Source: Jeotgalicoccus psychrophilus DSM 19085
Lineage (GTDB): Bacteria; Bacillota; Bacilli; Staphylococcales; Salinicoccaceae
Assembly (NCBI RefSeq): GCF_000425845.1
Contig: NZ_KE384463.1
Span: forward strand, 211,999 to 275,998
Reading direction: 5' to 3'
Length of the DNA: 64,000 nt
The stretch's first letter is position 1; each line of letters begins with the position of its first letter. A program made the translations under genes and the position numbers. The notes below the pieces were generated by a model that saw only the letters and a program-made list of their open reading frames with translations, was not told the DNA's origin and ran no database searches. Below are positions 30,146-39,691 of the stretch, piece after piece.

Positions 30146-31859
30146 TAACAGAAGACTGGAATTTGAAGTGACCAAGTTTATTCAATCAAATATTCCCCTT
30201 ATTTTCCTGCAGAGATTCAGTCTTGATGAAGTCGAAAAAACGATGAGAAGTTTTAAAACCAAAAGTCAGATCGAACATGTATTTTCTTTTAATATTACTC
30301 AGGGGTTTAGTGAACATCCGAGCGTTGAACTGAGCGACTATGATGTACTCCTCGGCGCATTAACTGAATTACTGAAGACAGACAAAGGTCAGATTGTTGT
30401 TATTCACGGTGCAGAATCATTATTCAATGGTAACCGGACCGATGAGTCTGACAAACTGAGTGAAATCCTGAGTGTTTTTGTACATAGAGTACAGACGAAT
30501 AAATATTATAATACGACAATTATTTTTAATGGCAGTCATTATGATATTCCACCTCAATTAAGAGACGGTGCAATGATTATTGAAAATCCGCTTCCGGATG
30601 AAAATGATATTTACGATATTATTAAGGAATTTATCAGCACGAATAATCTGGAAGCATATACAGATGCCGGGAATATGGACCCAAACTTAATAGAGAACCT
30701 TAAAGGATTATCCTATTACGAAATAACGCAGGCGCTGTCGTTTATATTTTACGAATTTGGAATTAAAGTATTCAATAGTAAAATAGACAGCAGCATATCG
30801 AGAGAAATATATACGATCAAAGAACAGATGCTTAAAAAAATGGGGACATTATCCATTGTTGAAACTACAGAGAATGTTGACGATATTATCGGTCTGGATC
30901 ATTTAAAAGCATATATTGAAGAAGAACGGGCCGCATTTTCGAATATGAATCTGCTGACGACGAATGGTGTGGAATTACCGAAAGGTATACTTATTTTAGG
31001 TGAGCCTGGTACAGGTAAGAGTATGACAGCAAAAGCCGCTGCGAATGCTTTAGGATTAAAGCTTATTAAATTCGATATCAGTAAAATCATGGGGAAATAC
31101 GTTGGTGACAGTGAAAAAAACATTATGGAAACATTGAAAATCATTGAGCATATGAGCCCCTGTGTACTGTGGATTGATGAAATAGAAAAAGCATTCTCCG
31201 GTGTCAATGATAGTGACAACCAGGTATTAAGAAGAGTATTTGGTATACTGCTCAGCTGGATGAGTGATGATAACAAAGGCGCCTTTGTTGTCGGTACTGC
31301 CAATAACGTTGACGGTGTGCTGCCGCCTGAGTTTTTAAGAAAAGGACGGTTCGATGAAATCTTCTATGTAAGTAAACCTGGTAAAGAGGCAAGATTGCTA
31401 CTGTTTCAGGATAAGCTTAATAAGCGGGCAATTCCGTTAAAGCTCCATGATGATGAATTGGAGCAGCTGGCCCGGGAATCAGCAGGATTTACCGGTGCAG
31501 ATATAGAGTATATATGTAACCGTACAGCCAGAAAGTTTCATTTATCCAAAACTGAAATCGGTACGAACAGGTATTCAGAGACAATCAGAGCACTGCTTTT
31601 TAAAGAAGTACACTTTGTCCGGGATAAGAGAGAAGTAGAACTGACAGCTGAGACTTACAATGAACTGGATGCTTACTATAAAGAAATATACGGGGAAGAA
31701 CTAAAGTATTTAAGTAATAATGAGCAGAGTAAAGATGCTTTGGAAAATAAAATATCAGAAGTGCTTGAAAGTAAAATCTCAGAAAAAATCGATCAGGATA
31801 TTGAAAAAATGCTGAACAGAAAACGAAACCGCAGCAAATACAGGAATGCGGATGGTTAG
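30135..31859 (+). CDS. Operon gene 3: Ycf46-like AAA+ ATPase
   Basis: 574 residues. The N-terminal half (1-260) resembles the degenerate ATPase-like domain of Ycf46 proteins. The C-terminal AAA+ module is complete: Walker A GEPGTGKS near 289, Walker B VLWIDEIEKAF near 345, sensor 1 and arginine fingers in GTANNVDGVLPPEFLRKGRFDE near 395-415, and sensor 2 in GFTGADIEYI near 455. A charged coiled tail ends the protein. Such ATPases remodel or unfold protein partners. The neighbours suggest a membrane-linked machine. Confidence 0.85.
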   Translation: MMNNNRRLEFEVTKFIQSNIPLIFLQRFSLDEVEKTMRSFKTKSQIEHVFSFNITQGFSEHPSVELSDYDVLLGALTELLKTDKGQIVVIHGAESLFNGNRTDESDKLSEILSVFVHRVQTNKYYNTTIIFNGSHYDIPPQLRDGAMIIENPLPDENDIYDIIKEFISTNNLEAYTDAGNMDPNLIENLKGLSYYEITQALSFIFYEFGIKVFNSKIDSSISREIYTIKEQMLKKMGTLSIVETTENVDDIIGLDHLKAYIEEERAAFSNMNLLTTNGVELPKGILILGEPGTGKSMTAKAAANALGLKLIKFDISKIMGKYVGDSEKNIMETLKIIEHMSPCVLWIDEIEKAFSGVNDSDNQVLRRVFGILLSWMSDDNKGAFVVGTANNVDGVLPPEFLRKGRFDEIFYVSKPGKEARLLLFQDKLNKRAIPLKLHDDELEQLARESAGFTGADIEYICNRTARKFHLSKTEIGTNRYSETIRALLFKEVHFVRDKREVELTAETYNELDAYYKEIYGEELKYLSNNEQSKDALENKISEVLESKISEKIDQDIEKMLNRKRNRSKYRNADG

Positions 31860-31873
31860 AACGGAGGGTGTTC

Positions 31874-33385
31874 ATGAGTGACGAAAACATTAGTAATATG
31901 CAAACATTCATCAATCAGGTCGCTGAATTTAAAGAATTAAATACTGCTGATCAAATCATTGCGGAACAAAACCTCCGTAATCTAGTTGGAGAATTTAATC
32001 TGATTATAGATTGTGAGCTGACACAGTCAGATGATTTTCTGGAGAAGTTTTTCTTTGAGCTGTTCGGGATTGATCACATAGAAGCGCGTAATCTCTCTGA
32101 AGAAGTTAAACATAAAGACACACTTCATTTGCTTAATTACCGAAGCGGAATTAAGAGTACACAGTATTTAAATTATCGTAATTTTATACAGCCGGTTAAT
32201 ATTCTGGTTATCAATTTTATGGCGCTCTTTAACAAAGAAGAAATCTATGCAGAACAGCCAGTTAATATAAATAATGAATCATCAGATAAAACATTAGTTT
32301 TACTTGCAGATTCATCACAAACACAAAATATTTATGACAACTATATACTTCCTGACTACGGAGAGAACGTATATGTTATTGTCGTCGATAAATTCAGTTT
32401 GCCAAGTGCTGTTAAAACGTTTAACAACCAAAGAAGCAGCGTTCTGATTCACGACTTTGACAGTTCATCTGTTGCACCGGTTATTGACTACGGAAGACTT
32501 ATTGATAAATATGACTCATTTTATAAAATAATCAGTGAAGACATTAAAGAGAAATCAGCAAACACAAAAACGTTCAACGAACGGCTGACAGACTTTGAGA
32601 AGCATATATCACGAATTCGTGAGAAAAAAGAAATGCTGAAAAATCTGGCGGTAGAGAATAAACAGTCGATTGATCAGTTAATAAAGCTGCAGCTTTATGA
32701 TGACTTAACAGTAGAAAAATTACTGGAACAGATTGAAACTCAAGGTGTTAAAATGAAGAAAAAGGAACAGAAAGCATTTACGGAACATGTGCTGATGGAG
32801 AAAGTGGAAATCATCAATGCTGAAGTCCGTAGTAAAATAGAGCATTTCAACGAGAAAACAGACGAAGCGATTGAAAATATAGAGCATGAATTTATCAACG
32901 TATCCGGACTTAAGTTCGGTAATAACTCAAAAAACTGGTTTGTCACCGGACTCGCAGGACTCGGGTCATCGGGCGCACTCGCTTTATATATGTCCTCATT
33001 CGGAAAACTTGGAAGCACGGCACTGCTGACTAAAGCATCCGGAATACTCGCGAGCTTTGGAATGTTAAAAGCCGGTGCAGCTGCAGCCTTTTTAGCAAGT
33101 CCTTTAGGTCTGACACTCAGTGCTGCGATTGGTGCGGGTATGGTATTTAAATCCATCACAGGATGGAAAAAAGGACTGACCAAACATATAAGGAAAAACG
33201 CAGCGAAAAAAGTAATTCCGGATTTTAAAAACTACAACCACCAGTTATGGGGCGAAACAGAGGAAGCAGTTGTCGCCGGGTTTAATAAGATGATCTCAGA
33301 AAGCCGTGAGCACTTTATCGAACAGAACAAAGAACTGATAGATAAAGGCAGAATGGGAGAAATAGACGGAATTACGAGTGTGTAA
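31874..33385 (+). CDS. Operon gene 4: coiled-coil protein with Gly/Ala-rich membrane-active segment
   Basis: 503 residues from ATG 31874 (GGAGG six bases upstream); a GTG at 31868 overlaps the ribosome site. Residues 1-230 have no recognised motif and no P-loop. Residues about 235-345 form charged coiled coils. Residues about 355-430 are a glycine- and alanine-rich hydrophobic stretch of two or three helices, followed by an amphipathic basic end. This recalls the stalk and paddle of bacterial dynamin-like proteins without the GTPase, or a pore-type effector. Function is inferred only. Confidence 0.7.
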   Translation: MSDENISNMQTFINQVAEFKELNTADQIIAEQNLRNLVGEFNLIIDCELTQSDDFLEKFFFELFGIDHIEARNLSEEVKHKDTLHLLNYRSGIKSTQYLNYRNFIQPVNILVINFMALFNKEEIYAEQPVNINNESSDKTLVLLADSSQTQNIYDNYILPDYGENVYVIVVDKFSLPSAVKTFNNQRSSVLIHDFDSSSVAPVIDYGRLIDKYDSFYKIISEDIKEKSANTKTFNERLTDFEKHISRIREKKEMLKNLAVENKQSIDQLIKLQLYDDLTVEKLLEQIETQGVKMKKKEQKAFTEHVLMEKVEIINAEVRSKIEHFNEKTDEAIENIEHEFINVSGLKFGNNSKNWFVTGLAGLGSSGALALYMSSFGKLGSTALLTKASGILASFGMLKAGAAAAFLASPLGLTLSAAIGAGMVFKSITGWKKGLTKHIRKNAAKKVIPDFKNYNHQLWGETEEAVVAGFNKMISESREHFIEQNKELIDKGRMGEIDGITSV

Positions 33386-33434
33386 GCAAGTTCTGTTATA
33401 ATAACAATGATTTAAATTTCGAGGAGATGATCAG

Positions 33435-33503
33435 ATGAGACACAGTAAGATGTCAGTCATCATACGAACGAGCACTTATTTTATAAAATACGAAGTGCTT
33501 TAA
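33435..33503 (+). CDS. Possible 22-aa peptide
   Basis: ATG 33435 follows GAGGAG with 8-bp spacing and reads 22 codons to TAA. An inverted repeat AGCACTT...AAGTGCT (33471-33500) lies inside it. It may be a leader peptide or a chance frame. Confidence 0.25.
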   Translation: MRHSKMSVIIRTSTYFIKYEVL

Positions 33504-33558
33504 TGGAATAATAATGTCATTTCATAAAGTACTTCTAATAAACAGGAGGAAATTAGAA

Positions 33559-33713
33559 ATGAATCAGTTGAAAGTATATGAATTCAACCAGGTGAAAAGT
33601 CTGGTGACTGAATTAGTGAGATTATATAAAACAAAAATCAAGAAGGATACAAGACACTTGAAGACACGGTAGAGCTTTCCAAGTGGATGACTGAAGACAA
33701 CACAGGCTGGTAA
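33559..33713 (+). pseudogene. Short frameshifted gene after the AAA+ operon
   Basis: ATG 33559 has AGGAGG nine bases upstream and reads MNQLKVYEFNQ and on for 37 codons to TAG 33670. A one-base shift in the A-rich tract near 33631 would join it to a second frame (NQEGYKTLEDTVELSKWM) ending at TAA 33711, giving about 51 residues with natural composition throughout. Family unknown. Confidence 0.5.
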
Positions 33714-33811
33714 TTAATTAAAAAAAATTCCTGTTTAAGATTGCTCCAATCATTTAATAAGAGCGCTCGGGGAGTACAGTAAAAACGAATAAAATAAATA
33801 CAGTCAAAATT

Positions 33812-33846
33812 ACAATGAGTCCGGTACTGTACCGGACTCATTGTTT
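33812..33846. terminator. Strong hairpin terminator
   Basis: CAATGAGTCCGGTAC pairs perfectly with GTACCGGACTCATTG around one base. It lies at the end of the minus-strand oxidoreductase gene. Confidence 0.85.
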
Positions 33847-33861
33847 ATATGCAACGTTTTA

Positions 33862-35289
33862 TCAGCTGGACGTCGGACTGGATGCATATTTCGCATACTT
33901 GGAATCCAGCGTATTTGCGAGTATTCCCGTTTCAAATCCAAATGCGCGCATGACCAGTAAATGCACCTTAGCTTGAGTGAGCGTGTAGACGAACCACGGC
34001 AGTGTCGGTTCATATTCATGAATCGCAATTAATACTTCATTGGAGTCCAGTACTCTTCTAAACTCCAGCCGTGCACGGCCGTCTTTTGTGACTTTAGAAA
34101 ATCTGCCGCCTTTAATATAGTACAGTATCCGGTCTTCATACGACCGCTTCTCCGAGCGTTCCAGTATGAGTATCGGTGTCTTGAAGAAGGGCAGTGTAAT
34201 CGACGTTTCAGCATCGTTGACTTTCGTAGTGATAAACTTCCCGCCTATTCGGGACAGCCAGTTGACATAGTAATTCGCAACATCATCCACAGACCACTGT
34301 TCCGGGATGCGGATACGCTGTACTGATTTTACATCATTTTTTTCAAGGTCTTTTTTGAGCACAAACTCCGGTGCGGAAGGTGTGTCCTGATCCATTTCCC
34401 CGTCCAGCGCAATGCGGACACTTTCTTTAAACGTCGTCGGGGCATTCGAAATGCCTTCCACATAGTTTTTCTGCTTCATGACCATATTATGAGTCAGACT
34501 TTCCAGGAGCGGGTAGACCATTTCTTTAGGTTTCTGGGCAATCAGACGCACCCATAATTTTGACAGGAAGATAGGGATGATCGGCAGATCCATCATCGGC
34601 AGTTTTTTACCGACCATTTCTGCGGTTTCCTGAAACAGCTCTTTATAAGTTTTTTCATCCGGTCCGCCGATATCGATTGACTCATTCTCTTTTGGCTGAC
34701 GTTTTACCACTTTAGATAAACCTGTGATCACGTCTTTAAGCGCAACCGGATGCGTGCGGTTATAAGCCCATGCCGGTAATACTAAAGCCGGCAGACGTTT
34801 AACGAGATTATAGAGAATCGGGAAGGACGAACCCTTCGGTCCGACAATTAATCCAGCTCTCAGCGTAGAGACCGGAATACCATATGAGCCGAGTATTTTC
34901 TCGCACTCTAGGCGGCTGTTCAGATGTTCCGACAGTTTATCATCATCCGGAATAATTCCGCTCAGATAGATAATCCGTTTAACACCTTGGCGTTTCGCTG
35001 CCCATGCAAAATTATCCGCGAGTATCGCATCCATATCTCTGAATTTTGCCTGGGACAGTTTTGAAGAAGGCTGCATAGAATGGACTAAATATATTGCGAT
35101 ATCAATATCTTCCATGACATTTTCTATGTCAATCTGGGAATATAAATCCGCTTCTTTCCAAGTGACATTCTTTTCATCTTCTTTATTTTTTGTATTCCTT
35201 GAAATGGCAACAATCTCGTGATCATCTTTCAGACTCTCTAGTAAATTGCCGCCGATATAGCCCGACGCACCGGTTAACAAGATTTTCAT
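33862..35289 (-). CDS. Atypical SDR / NAD(P)-binding protein with C-terminal DUF2867-like region
   Basis: 475 residues. The N-terminal Rossmann fold opens with MKILLTGASGYIGGNL, followed by YLVHSM, IYLSGI and RAGLIVGP, typical of atypical SDRs that bind NAD(P). Residues after about 300 form a separate domain with the VYTLTQAKVHLLVMRAFG tail seen in YbjT/DUF2867 type proteins. The physiological substrate is unknown. Its own terminator lies just beyond its 3' end. Confidence 0.8.
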   Translation of the reverse strand: MKILLTGASGYIGGNLLESLKDDHEIVAISRNTKNKEDEKNVTWKEADLYSQIDIENVMEDIDIAIYLVHSMQPSSKLSQAKFRDMDAILADNFAWAAKRQGVKRIIYLSGIIPDDDKLSEHLNSRLECEKILGSYGIPVSTLRAGLIVGPKGSSFPILYNLVKRLPALVLPAWAYNRTHPVALKDVITGLSKVVKRQPKENESIDIGGPDEKTYKELFQETAEMVGKKLPMMDLPIIPIFLSKLWVRLIAQKPKEMVYPLLESLTHNMVMKQKNYVEGISNAPTTFKESVRIALDGEMDQDTPSAPEFVLKKDLEKNDVKSVQRIRIPEQWSVDDVANYYVNWLSRIGGKFITTKVNDAETSITLPFFKTPILILERSEKRSYEDRILYYIKGGRFSKVTKDGRARLEFRRVLDSNEVLIAIHEYEPTLPWFVYTLTQAKVHLLVMRAFGFETGILANTLDSKYAKYASSPTSS

Positions 35290-35389
35290 CTACTCACTCC
35301 TTAAACTTAATATTTTATACTCATACCCGTATTTTTAAAAAACAGTCTTTATAGAGTGAAGTGCGTAGCGGTATATAAACTGCTTTGTT

Positions 35390-35476
35390 TGCACGATTTT
35401 ATTCTTATGTTCTGACTCAGCTAAATTTGCTAATGCACAGACATTCACTGTCGATGGCGGACAAACAGCGCATTAA
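35390..35476 (+). pseudogene. C-terminal remnant of an SDR oxidoreductase
   Basis: An open frame without a start reads ILFLCSDSAKFANAQ then TFTVDGGQTAH and a stop at 35474. This is the usual C-terminal strand and tail of classical SDRs. The first ~220 residues are absent. It keeps a terminator at 35488. An intact SDR gene starts 145 bp downstream, but its C-terminus differs. Confidence 0.65.
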
Positions 35477-35487
35477 TTGAATATCAG

Positions 35488-35524
35488 CCTCCGATTCAGA
35501 ACACTGGATTGGAGGTCTTTTCGT
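35488..35524 (+). terminator. Terminator of the lost SDR gene
   Basis: CCTCCGATTCAG pairs with CTGGATTGGAGG when G-U pairs are allowed, followed by TCTTTTCG. Confidence 0.75.
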
Positions 35525-35620
35525 ATTTACTTGACGGGTAATTTCTCCAGCGATAAAATATGATAGAAAGACTATCAAAATATAATTTGTATTTATTATT
35601 GGGAATGAGGAGAGGGAGAC

Positions 35621-36382
35621 ATGGGAAGATTAACAGATAAGGTTGCCGTCATTACAGGAAGTGGCTCGGGCATCGGCAGACAAATTGCTTTAACTTACGC
35701 AGGAGAAGGTGCAAAAATTGTCGTTGCTGATTTTAATGAAGAGGGTATGGACCAGACCGTCAGCCAGCTGAAAGAAATGGGTGCTGAAGCCATTGGAATT
35801 AAGGTGGATGTGACCGTGGAAGATGATATCGCGTCAATGATTGATCAGACAGTCGAAGCCTTCGGGACAGTCGATGTTTTAGTCAATAATGCAGGAATCT
35901 CCGATAACATGCTCGCAGCAAGCAACGTTACCGATGATGTGTGGGAACGCGTCATGAATATCAACGTAACAAGTGTCATGCGAGCTACACGTAAAGTACT
36001 GCCGATTTTCCAGGAGAAAGGCCAGGGAAATATTATTAATATGGCATCAATCTCCGGTTTAACAGGCGGCCGCGGGGGATTGGCTTATACTGCATCCAAA
36101 CATGCGGTGGTCGGCATGACAAAAAACGTCGCGTCACAATACGGACCGGACAACATCCGTTGCAACGCCATCGGACCTGCACATGTGCCTACACCGCTGA
36201 CAACGAATATGTCGAACATCGACACCTTCGGTATGGAAGTCGCGACACGCGGTGTGAATATGATGACTAAAGCAGGCACTACAGAAGAAATCGCCAATAT
36301 CGCGCTCTTCCTCGCATCCAATGAATCCGCCTATATTAACGGTGTGACAATCGCAGCTGACTTTGGTTGGAGTGCATATTAA
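35621..36382 (+). CDS. Short-chain dehydrogenase/reductase (SDR)
   Basis: 253 residues, a classical SDR. The cofactor motif TGSGSGIGRQ is near residue 13, NNAG near 89, the catalytic serine in MASISG near 141, and the YTASK motif near 154-158. Substrate unknown; annotation as 3-oxoacyl-ACP or glucose dehydrogenase-like would be a guess. GAGGAGAGGG precedes the ATG. A strong bidirectional terminator follows. Confidence 0.88.
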   Translation: MGRLTDKVAVITGSGSGIGRQIALTYAGEGAKIVVADFNEEGMDQTVSQLKEMGAEAIGIKVDVTVEDDIASMIDQTVEAFGTVDVLVNNAGISDNMLAASNVTDDVWERVMNINVTSVMRATRKVLPIFQEKGQGNIINMASISGLTGGRGGLAYTASKHAVVGMTKNVASQYGPDNIRCNAIGPAHVPTPLTTNMSNIDTFGMEVATRGVNMMTKAGTTEEIANIALFLASNESAYINGVTIAADFGWSAY

Positions 36383-36458
36383 CTGCCCATTATAATTTAT
36401 AATAATTCATTTATAGTGAGGAACTAGTTTTTCAGAATTTATGTATCGAAACTATTAT

Positions 36459-36503
36459 AAAAAATGTCCCGAGTATAACTTATTATACTCGGGACATTTT
36501 TTA
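36459..36503. terminator. Bidirectional terminator
   Basis: AAATGTCCCGAGTATAA pairs perfectly with TTATACTCGGGACATTT, with A- and T-runs at both ends. Confidence 0.92.
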
Positions 36504-36510
36504 CTTTATA

Positions 36511-37350
36511 TCATTGGGTATTAACCCTATAACGTTCTATTTCATAACTAATTTTACCTTCTGGAAGAGGATATAAACGTTTCTCCCTCTCGAGAGTATT
36601 TAGAGGAACGCCTGTTGAAGTTAAAATTACGTCTATTAGATTTGCTATAAAATATCCAACTGAAAGATCCTGTATATCATAAAAGTCATAATATCCTGAA
36701 GTATGATTGTTATTATCCCAGTATTTAACGAATATATGTGGTCCTAAACAAATATGATTTACTCTGCCCGTCGCCTCTTCAAGACCTTTAACTAAAGAGT
36801 GAGCTAGTTTGTTAGGTTGTCTTTTTAAACTATTGCTTCTCTTAGTGTGTTTATCTTGTAAGTCTGTGATTTTATTGAGGTCCGGTCTGGATGTTTTAAA
36901 AAGTTTGTTATCAATGCTCGTACCGTCCTCATAGATAAAAATGCCATTGAAATACTCCCTATTGTTCATTAATTCCGAGATTTCTGAAGACTTTTTAATT
37001 GTTTTTGCTAAGCTCATTGCGCTTTGTTTAGATTTAACTTCAATTACTCCAACAACACTTCTATAATCAATAATAGCAAAATCATTTAATGAAAAAGGTA
37101 AAGGATAGGAATTATTATAAATTATAATATCTATTTGTTTTGATATTTTATTCTCATCATCATTATTAACAATGAAACCTGTACATACACTTACAGAACT
37201 TGGTAGCATTTCTTCTAATTTCTCCATCAATATTACTTCTTTGAATCTTCCATCTTCACCCCAATGCCTATCTCCAATGAAATGTCTGACTCTGTCTTTA
37301 ACACTTAGTAACTCAAACGATAGTGAACGGATATAATCTATACTATACAT
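36511..37350 (-). CDS. DUF6602-like protein with PD-(D/E)XK nuclease features
   Basis: 279 residues. A conserved early part (HWGEDGRFKEVILMEKL, then LPSSVSVCTGFIV) leads to QIDIIIYNN near residue 73 and VGVIEVKSK near 98-106. The D...ExK spacing is that of PD-(D/E)XK nucleases. Similar DUF6602 proteins are often found near restriction or defence genes. The gene is AT-rich, stands alone, and faces the SDR gene across a shared terminator. Nuclease activity is inference. Confidence 0.55.
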   Translation of the reverse strand: MYSIDYIRSLSFELLSVKDRVRHFIGDRHWGEDGRFKEVILMEKLEEMLPSSVSVCTGFIVNNDDENKISKQIDIIIYNNSYPLPFSLNDFAIIDYRSVVGVIEVKSKQSAMSLAKTIKKSSEISELMNNREYFNGIFIYEDGTSIDNKLFKTSRPDLNKITDLQDKHTKRSNSLKRQPNKLAHSLVKGLEEATGRVNHICLGPHIFVKYWDNNNHTSGYYDFYDIQDLSVGYFIANLIDVILTSTGVPLNTLEREKRLYPLPEGKISYEIERYRVNTQ

Positions 37351-37943
37351 TTAATTAGCCTCTTATCTTCTGAATTTTTAATCATATCTATATAGTGTAT
37401 TCTTAAATTATACCTCATATTTTTAATTTCATTAAAAATACTGAAAGCTTAATTATTCTTTAAAGAAGGTAATCATAGTCTAGAGATTTTCATAAATATA
37501 ATATTTAAAACAAGATGACTATTCTTTATTGAAGTGAGTTTATAATATAATAAATTTAGTAGAAACTGGAGAGGATGAACATGTGAAAAAGACATAAATC
37601 TTAGAACTATATACCAATTTCCAGAATTGAGAGAGATTCCTGACAAAGAATAGACAATCATAAAAAGTAAAATAGTCTAAGTAATCTTAATCCCTAATTG
37701 TATATCAGGATTTAATTTTATATTCTCCTGCACAAATAATCCCAACTGAACTGTATACTTATAAGGTTAACTTAATTATGTATTGAGAAAGTAAAGCTTT
37801 TTGGAAATATGAGTATAGATAATTTAAAATACTGTAACTTTTATCTCAATATTAAATTGAAATGTTTTTAGATGATTTAAGAGTTTAATATTTGCGAAAC
37901 TATATTCTTTATAAATGCATTAAAAAAATTTAAAAGTATTGGA
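37351..37943. other. AT-rich spacer without recognised features
   Basis: About 590 bp of clearly AT-rich DNA. Short frames exist on both strands but lack ribosome binding sites and coding-like composition. No terminator hairpin, repeat or RNA gene was seen. Confidence 0.5.
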
Positions 37944-39315
37944 ATGAGAACTTATTATAAGACAATGTATATATTGTGGTACCTCTAAAGATTTATCTAA
38001 TTCAGATATAATTCCGGACGCATTGACTAATAGAAAAGTTATTAATCCAAATGTCTGTAAGATAGAGCATAACAACAAATTTAGTAATCAATTTGAATAT
38101 AAAATAATTAAGGAACTAGCATTTATTACAAACTCGTTAAGTGTTAAATCGAGTAAAAGTAAAGATTATCTCCCTTATGAAATAACATATGAGATTGAAG
38201 GTGAGTCATTTAAATCTAAAATGGGGTCTGAAGCAAAAAAATTTCATAATAAAAAGATGAAAAGTATAGATGGAAAAACTCTATTGGCACCATTAGATGA
38301 GTTACGAAAAATTAATAATATTAACGAAAATGATATAAAAGAAATTGATGTAAACAAAATAGAAATTACTGAAAGTATTAATTTTGATTTGAATATATTT
38401 TTTAGTAAAGAAATGTATAGATTAATGGCAAAAATTGCTTTTGAATGGTATTGCTTAAAAAATAATATTAATTTTAAAGTGAATGACTTTGAACCAATTA
38501 TTCAATATATAACTCAAGGTATAGGAGACAAAATAGTAAATATCGTTAAGAATGAAAAAATTATGAATTTAATAAAAAGTAGAATTAGTTTTGGAAGTCA
38601 TACATTTTTGTCATATGTAGGACAAGATAATTCTGTTAATATCTTAATCAGTTTTTTTGGTATCGCAATTTACAATGTGAGAATTTGTGATTCCGTGTTA
38701 TATAAATACAATTTTACTGTCCAAGAATTAAAACTGGATGGAAAAAGTGATGAATTTAAATATGATTTTCCTGAAAAAGTTTTTTGTAATTTTTCTAATA
38801 ATCTTGAAAAAAGTAACAGCTCTAAGGACTTTAAAATATTTTTCATCAAGAATGGGAGTCATTTATTTTATTGGAAAGCTTTATTGTATTTTAATAACTA
38901 TAAAATTTTTCAAGATAGCTTAATGTATGGTTGCAATCAAGATTATGAAGTTGCATCTTTTATTTGCAAAAATATTCAAGAGATTTTAAGTTCACAATCA
39001 ATACATCTTAAAGGTTTAAAAAGATTTGTAACAGAATTTTTTGAAGATTTTGACCAAGAAGTAAGATTAAACCCCAATAGTGATAATAGCAAAGGAATAT
39101 TAAAGCTTTATATGATATTTCTAGTGGGGCACTCAGAAAATAATATAGAAAACTTATCAGATTTACAAAAGGTAATTCAAACTAAAATTTCTAGTGAAAT
39201 AGTAAATGAGGACGTAATTAGCAAATTATATTCTGAAATAATTTCCCAAGAAAATTATTCAGATATATTGATCAATGGGGGACAGAGAATTAATCGATGG
39301 AATCATCAAAACTAA
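37944..39315 (+). pseudogene. HNH_5-like endonuclease gene, probably frameshifted near its start
   Basis: The long frame ends at 39315. Upstream of a TTG at 38023 it continues in frame with the motif CIYCG...SDIIPDAL...CKIEHNNKFSNQFE, the layout of HNH_5 zinc/HNH domains (first Cys pair, IP-A-L, then C and N near the end). This motif starts at 37966, but the frame is closed by TGA at 37945 and has no ATG. An ATG at 37944 in another frame would give MRTYYK directly before it if one base near 37962 were removed. The remaining ~400 residues are AT-rich and unrecognised. Confidence 0.55.
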
Positions 39316-39507
39316 CAGTGTTTTTTTAAATAAAAGTTGTTAGTGATAACAAAGTTTATAATCAAAACCTGATGGCAATTGGATACTTATAAGAGTTTTA
39401 ATAATATAGATGCGAAGTAAAGGGTATCGTTATATTGGTCAGTCTAAAGTCCTTCATAGAGCCATTTCAAATATATGTCTGAAAGTGTGTACTGTAATAT
39501 AAATTAA

Positions 39508-39594
39508 ACCGTCAAATACGGAACCATATGTTCGGTGGTGTGAGAGGGGAGAAAATAACTCTGTTTTTCTCTTTCTATTCAATTGTATTGGAAG
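39508..39594 (+). other. Group II intron 3'-end scar (domain V/VI-like)
   Basis: The segment contains ACGGAACC, TTCGGTGGTGTGAGAGG, a hairpin GAGAAAA...TTTTTCTC, and ends TTTCTATTCAAT. This order matches the 3' end of bacterial group II introns, where TTCGGTGGTGTGAGAGG is followed by a small hairpin and CCTACTCGAT. No reverse transcriptase frame is present upstream, so only the 3' tail survives. Recognised from memory of the motif. Confidence 0.5.
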
Positions 39595-39691
39595 AGCTCC
39601 AGTTAATTTTCATCATTTTATCATTTCTAATAAAATTGTGACCCCGGGGCATTTGCTGATTTAATGGCATCTTTTATATATAACTTTATAG

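Noticed and set aside
29369..33385. Known phage-defence systems (Zorya, BREX, Lamassu, gasdermin)
   Set aside because: The expected nucleases, flagellar motor-like proteins, SMC or protease partners are missing; only the AAA+ motif is shared.
37473..37661. 62-codon minus-strand frame
   Set aside because: No ribosome site; AT-rich spacer, low-complexity product.
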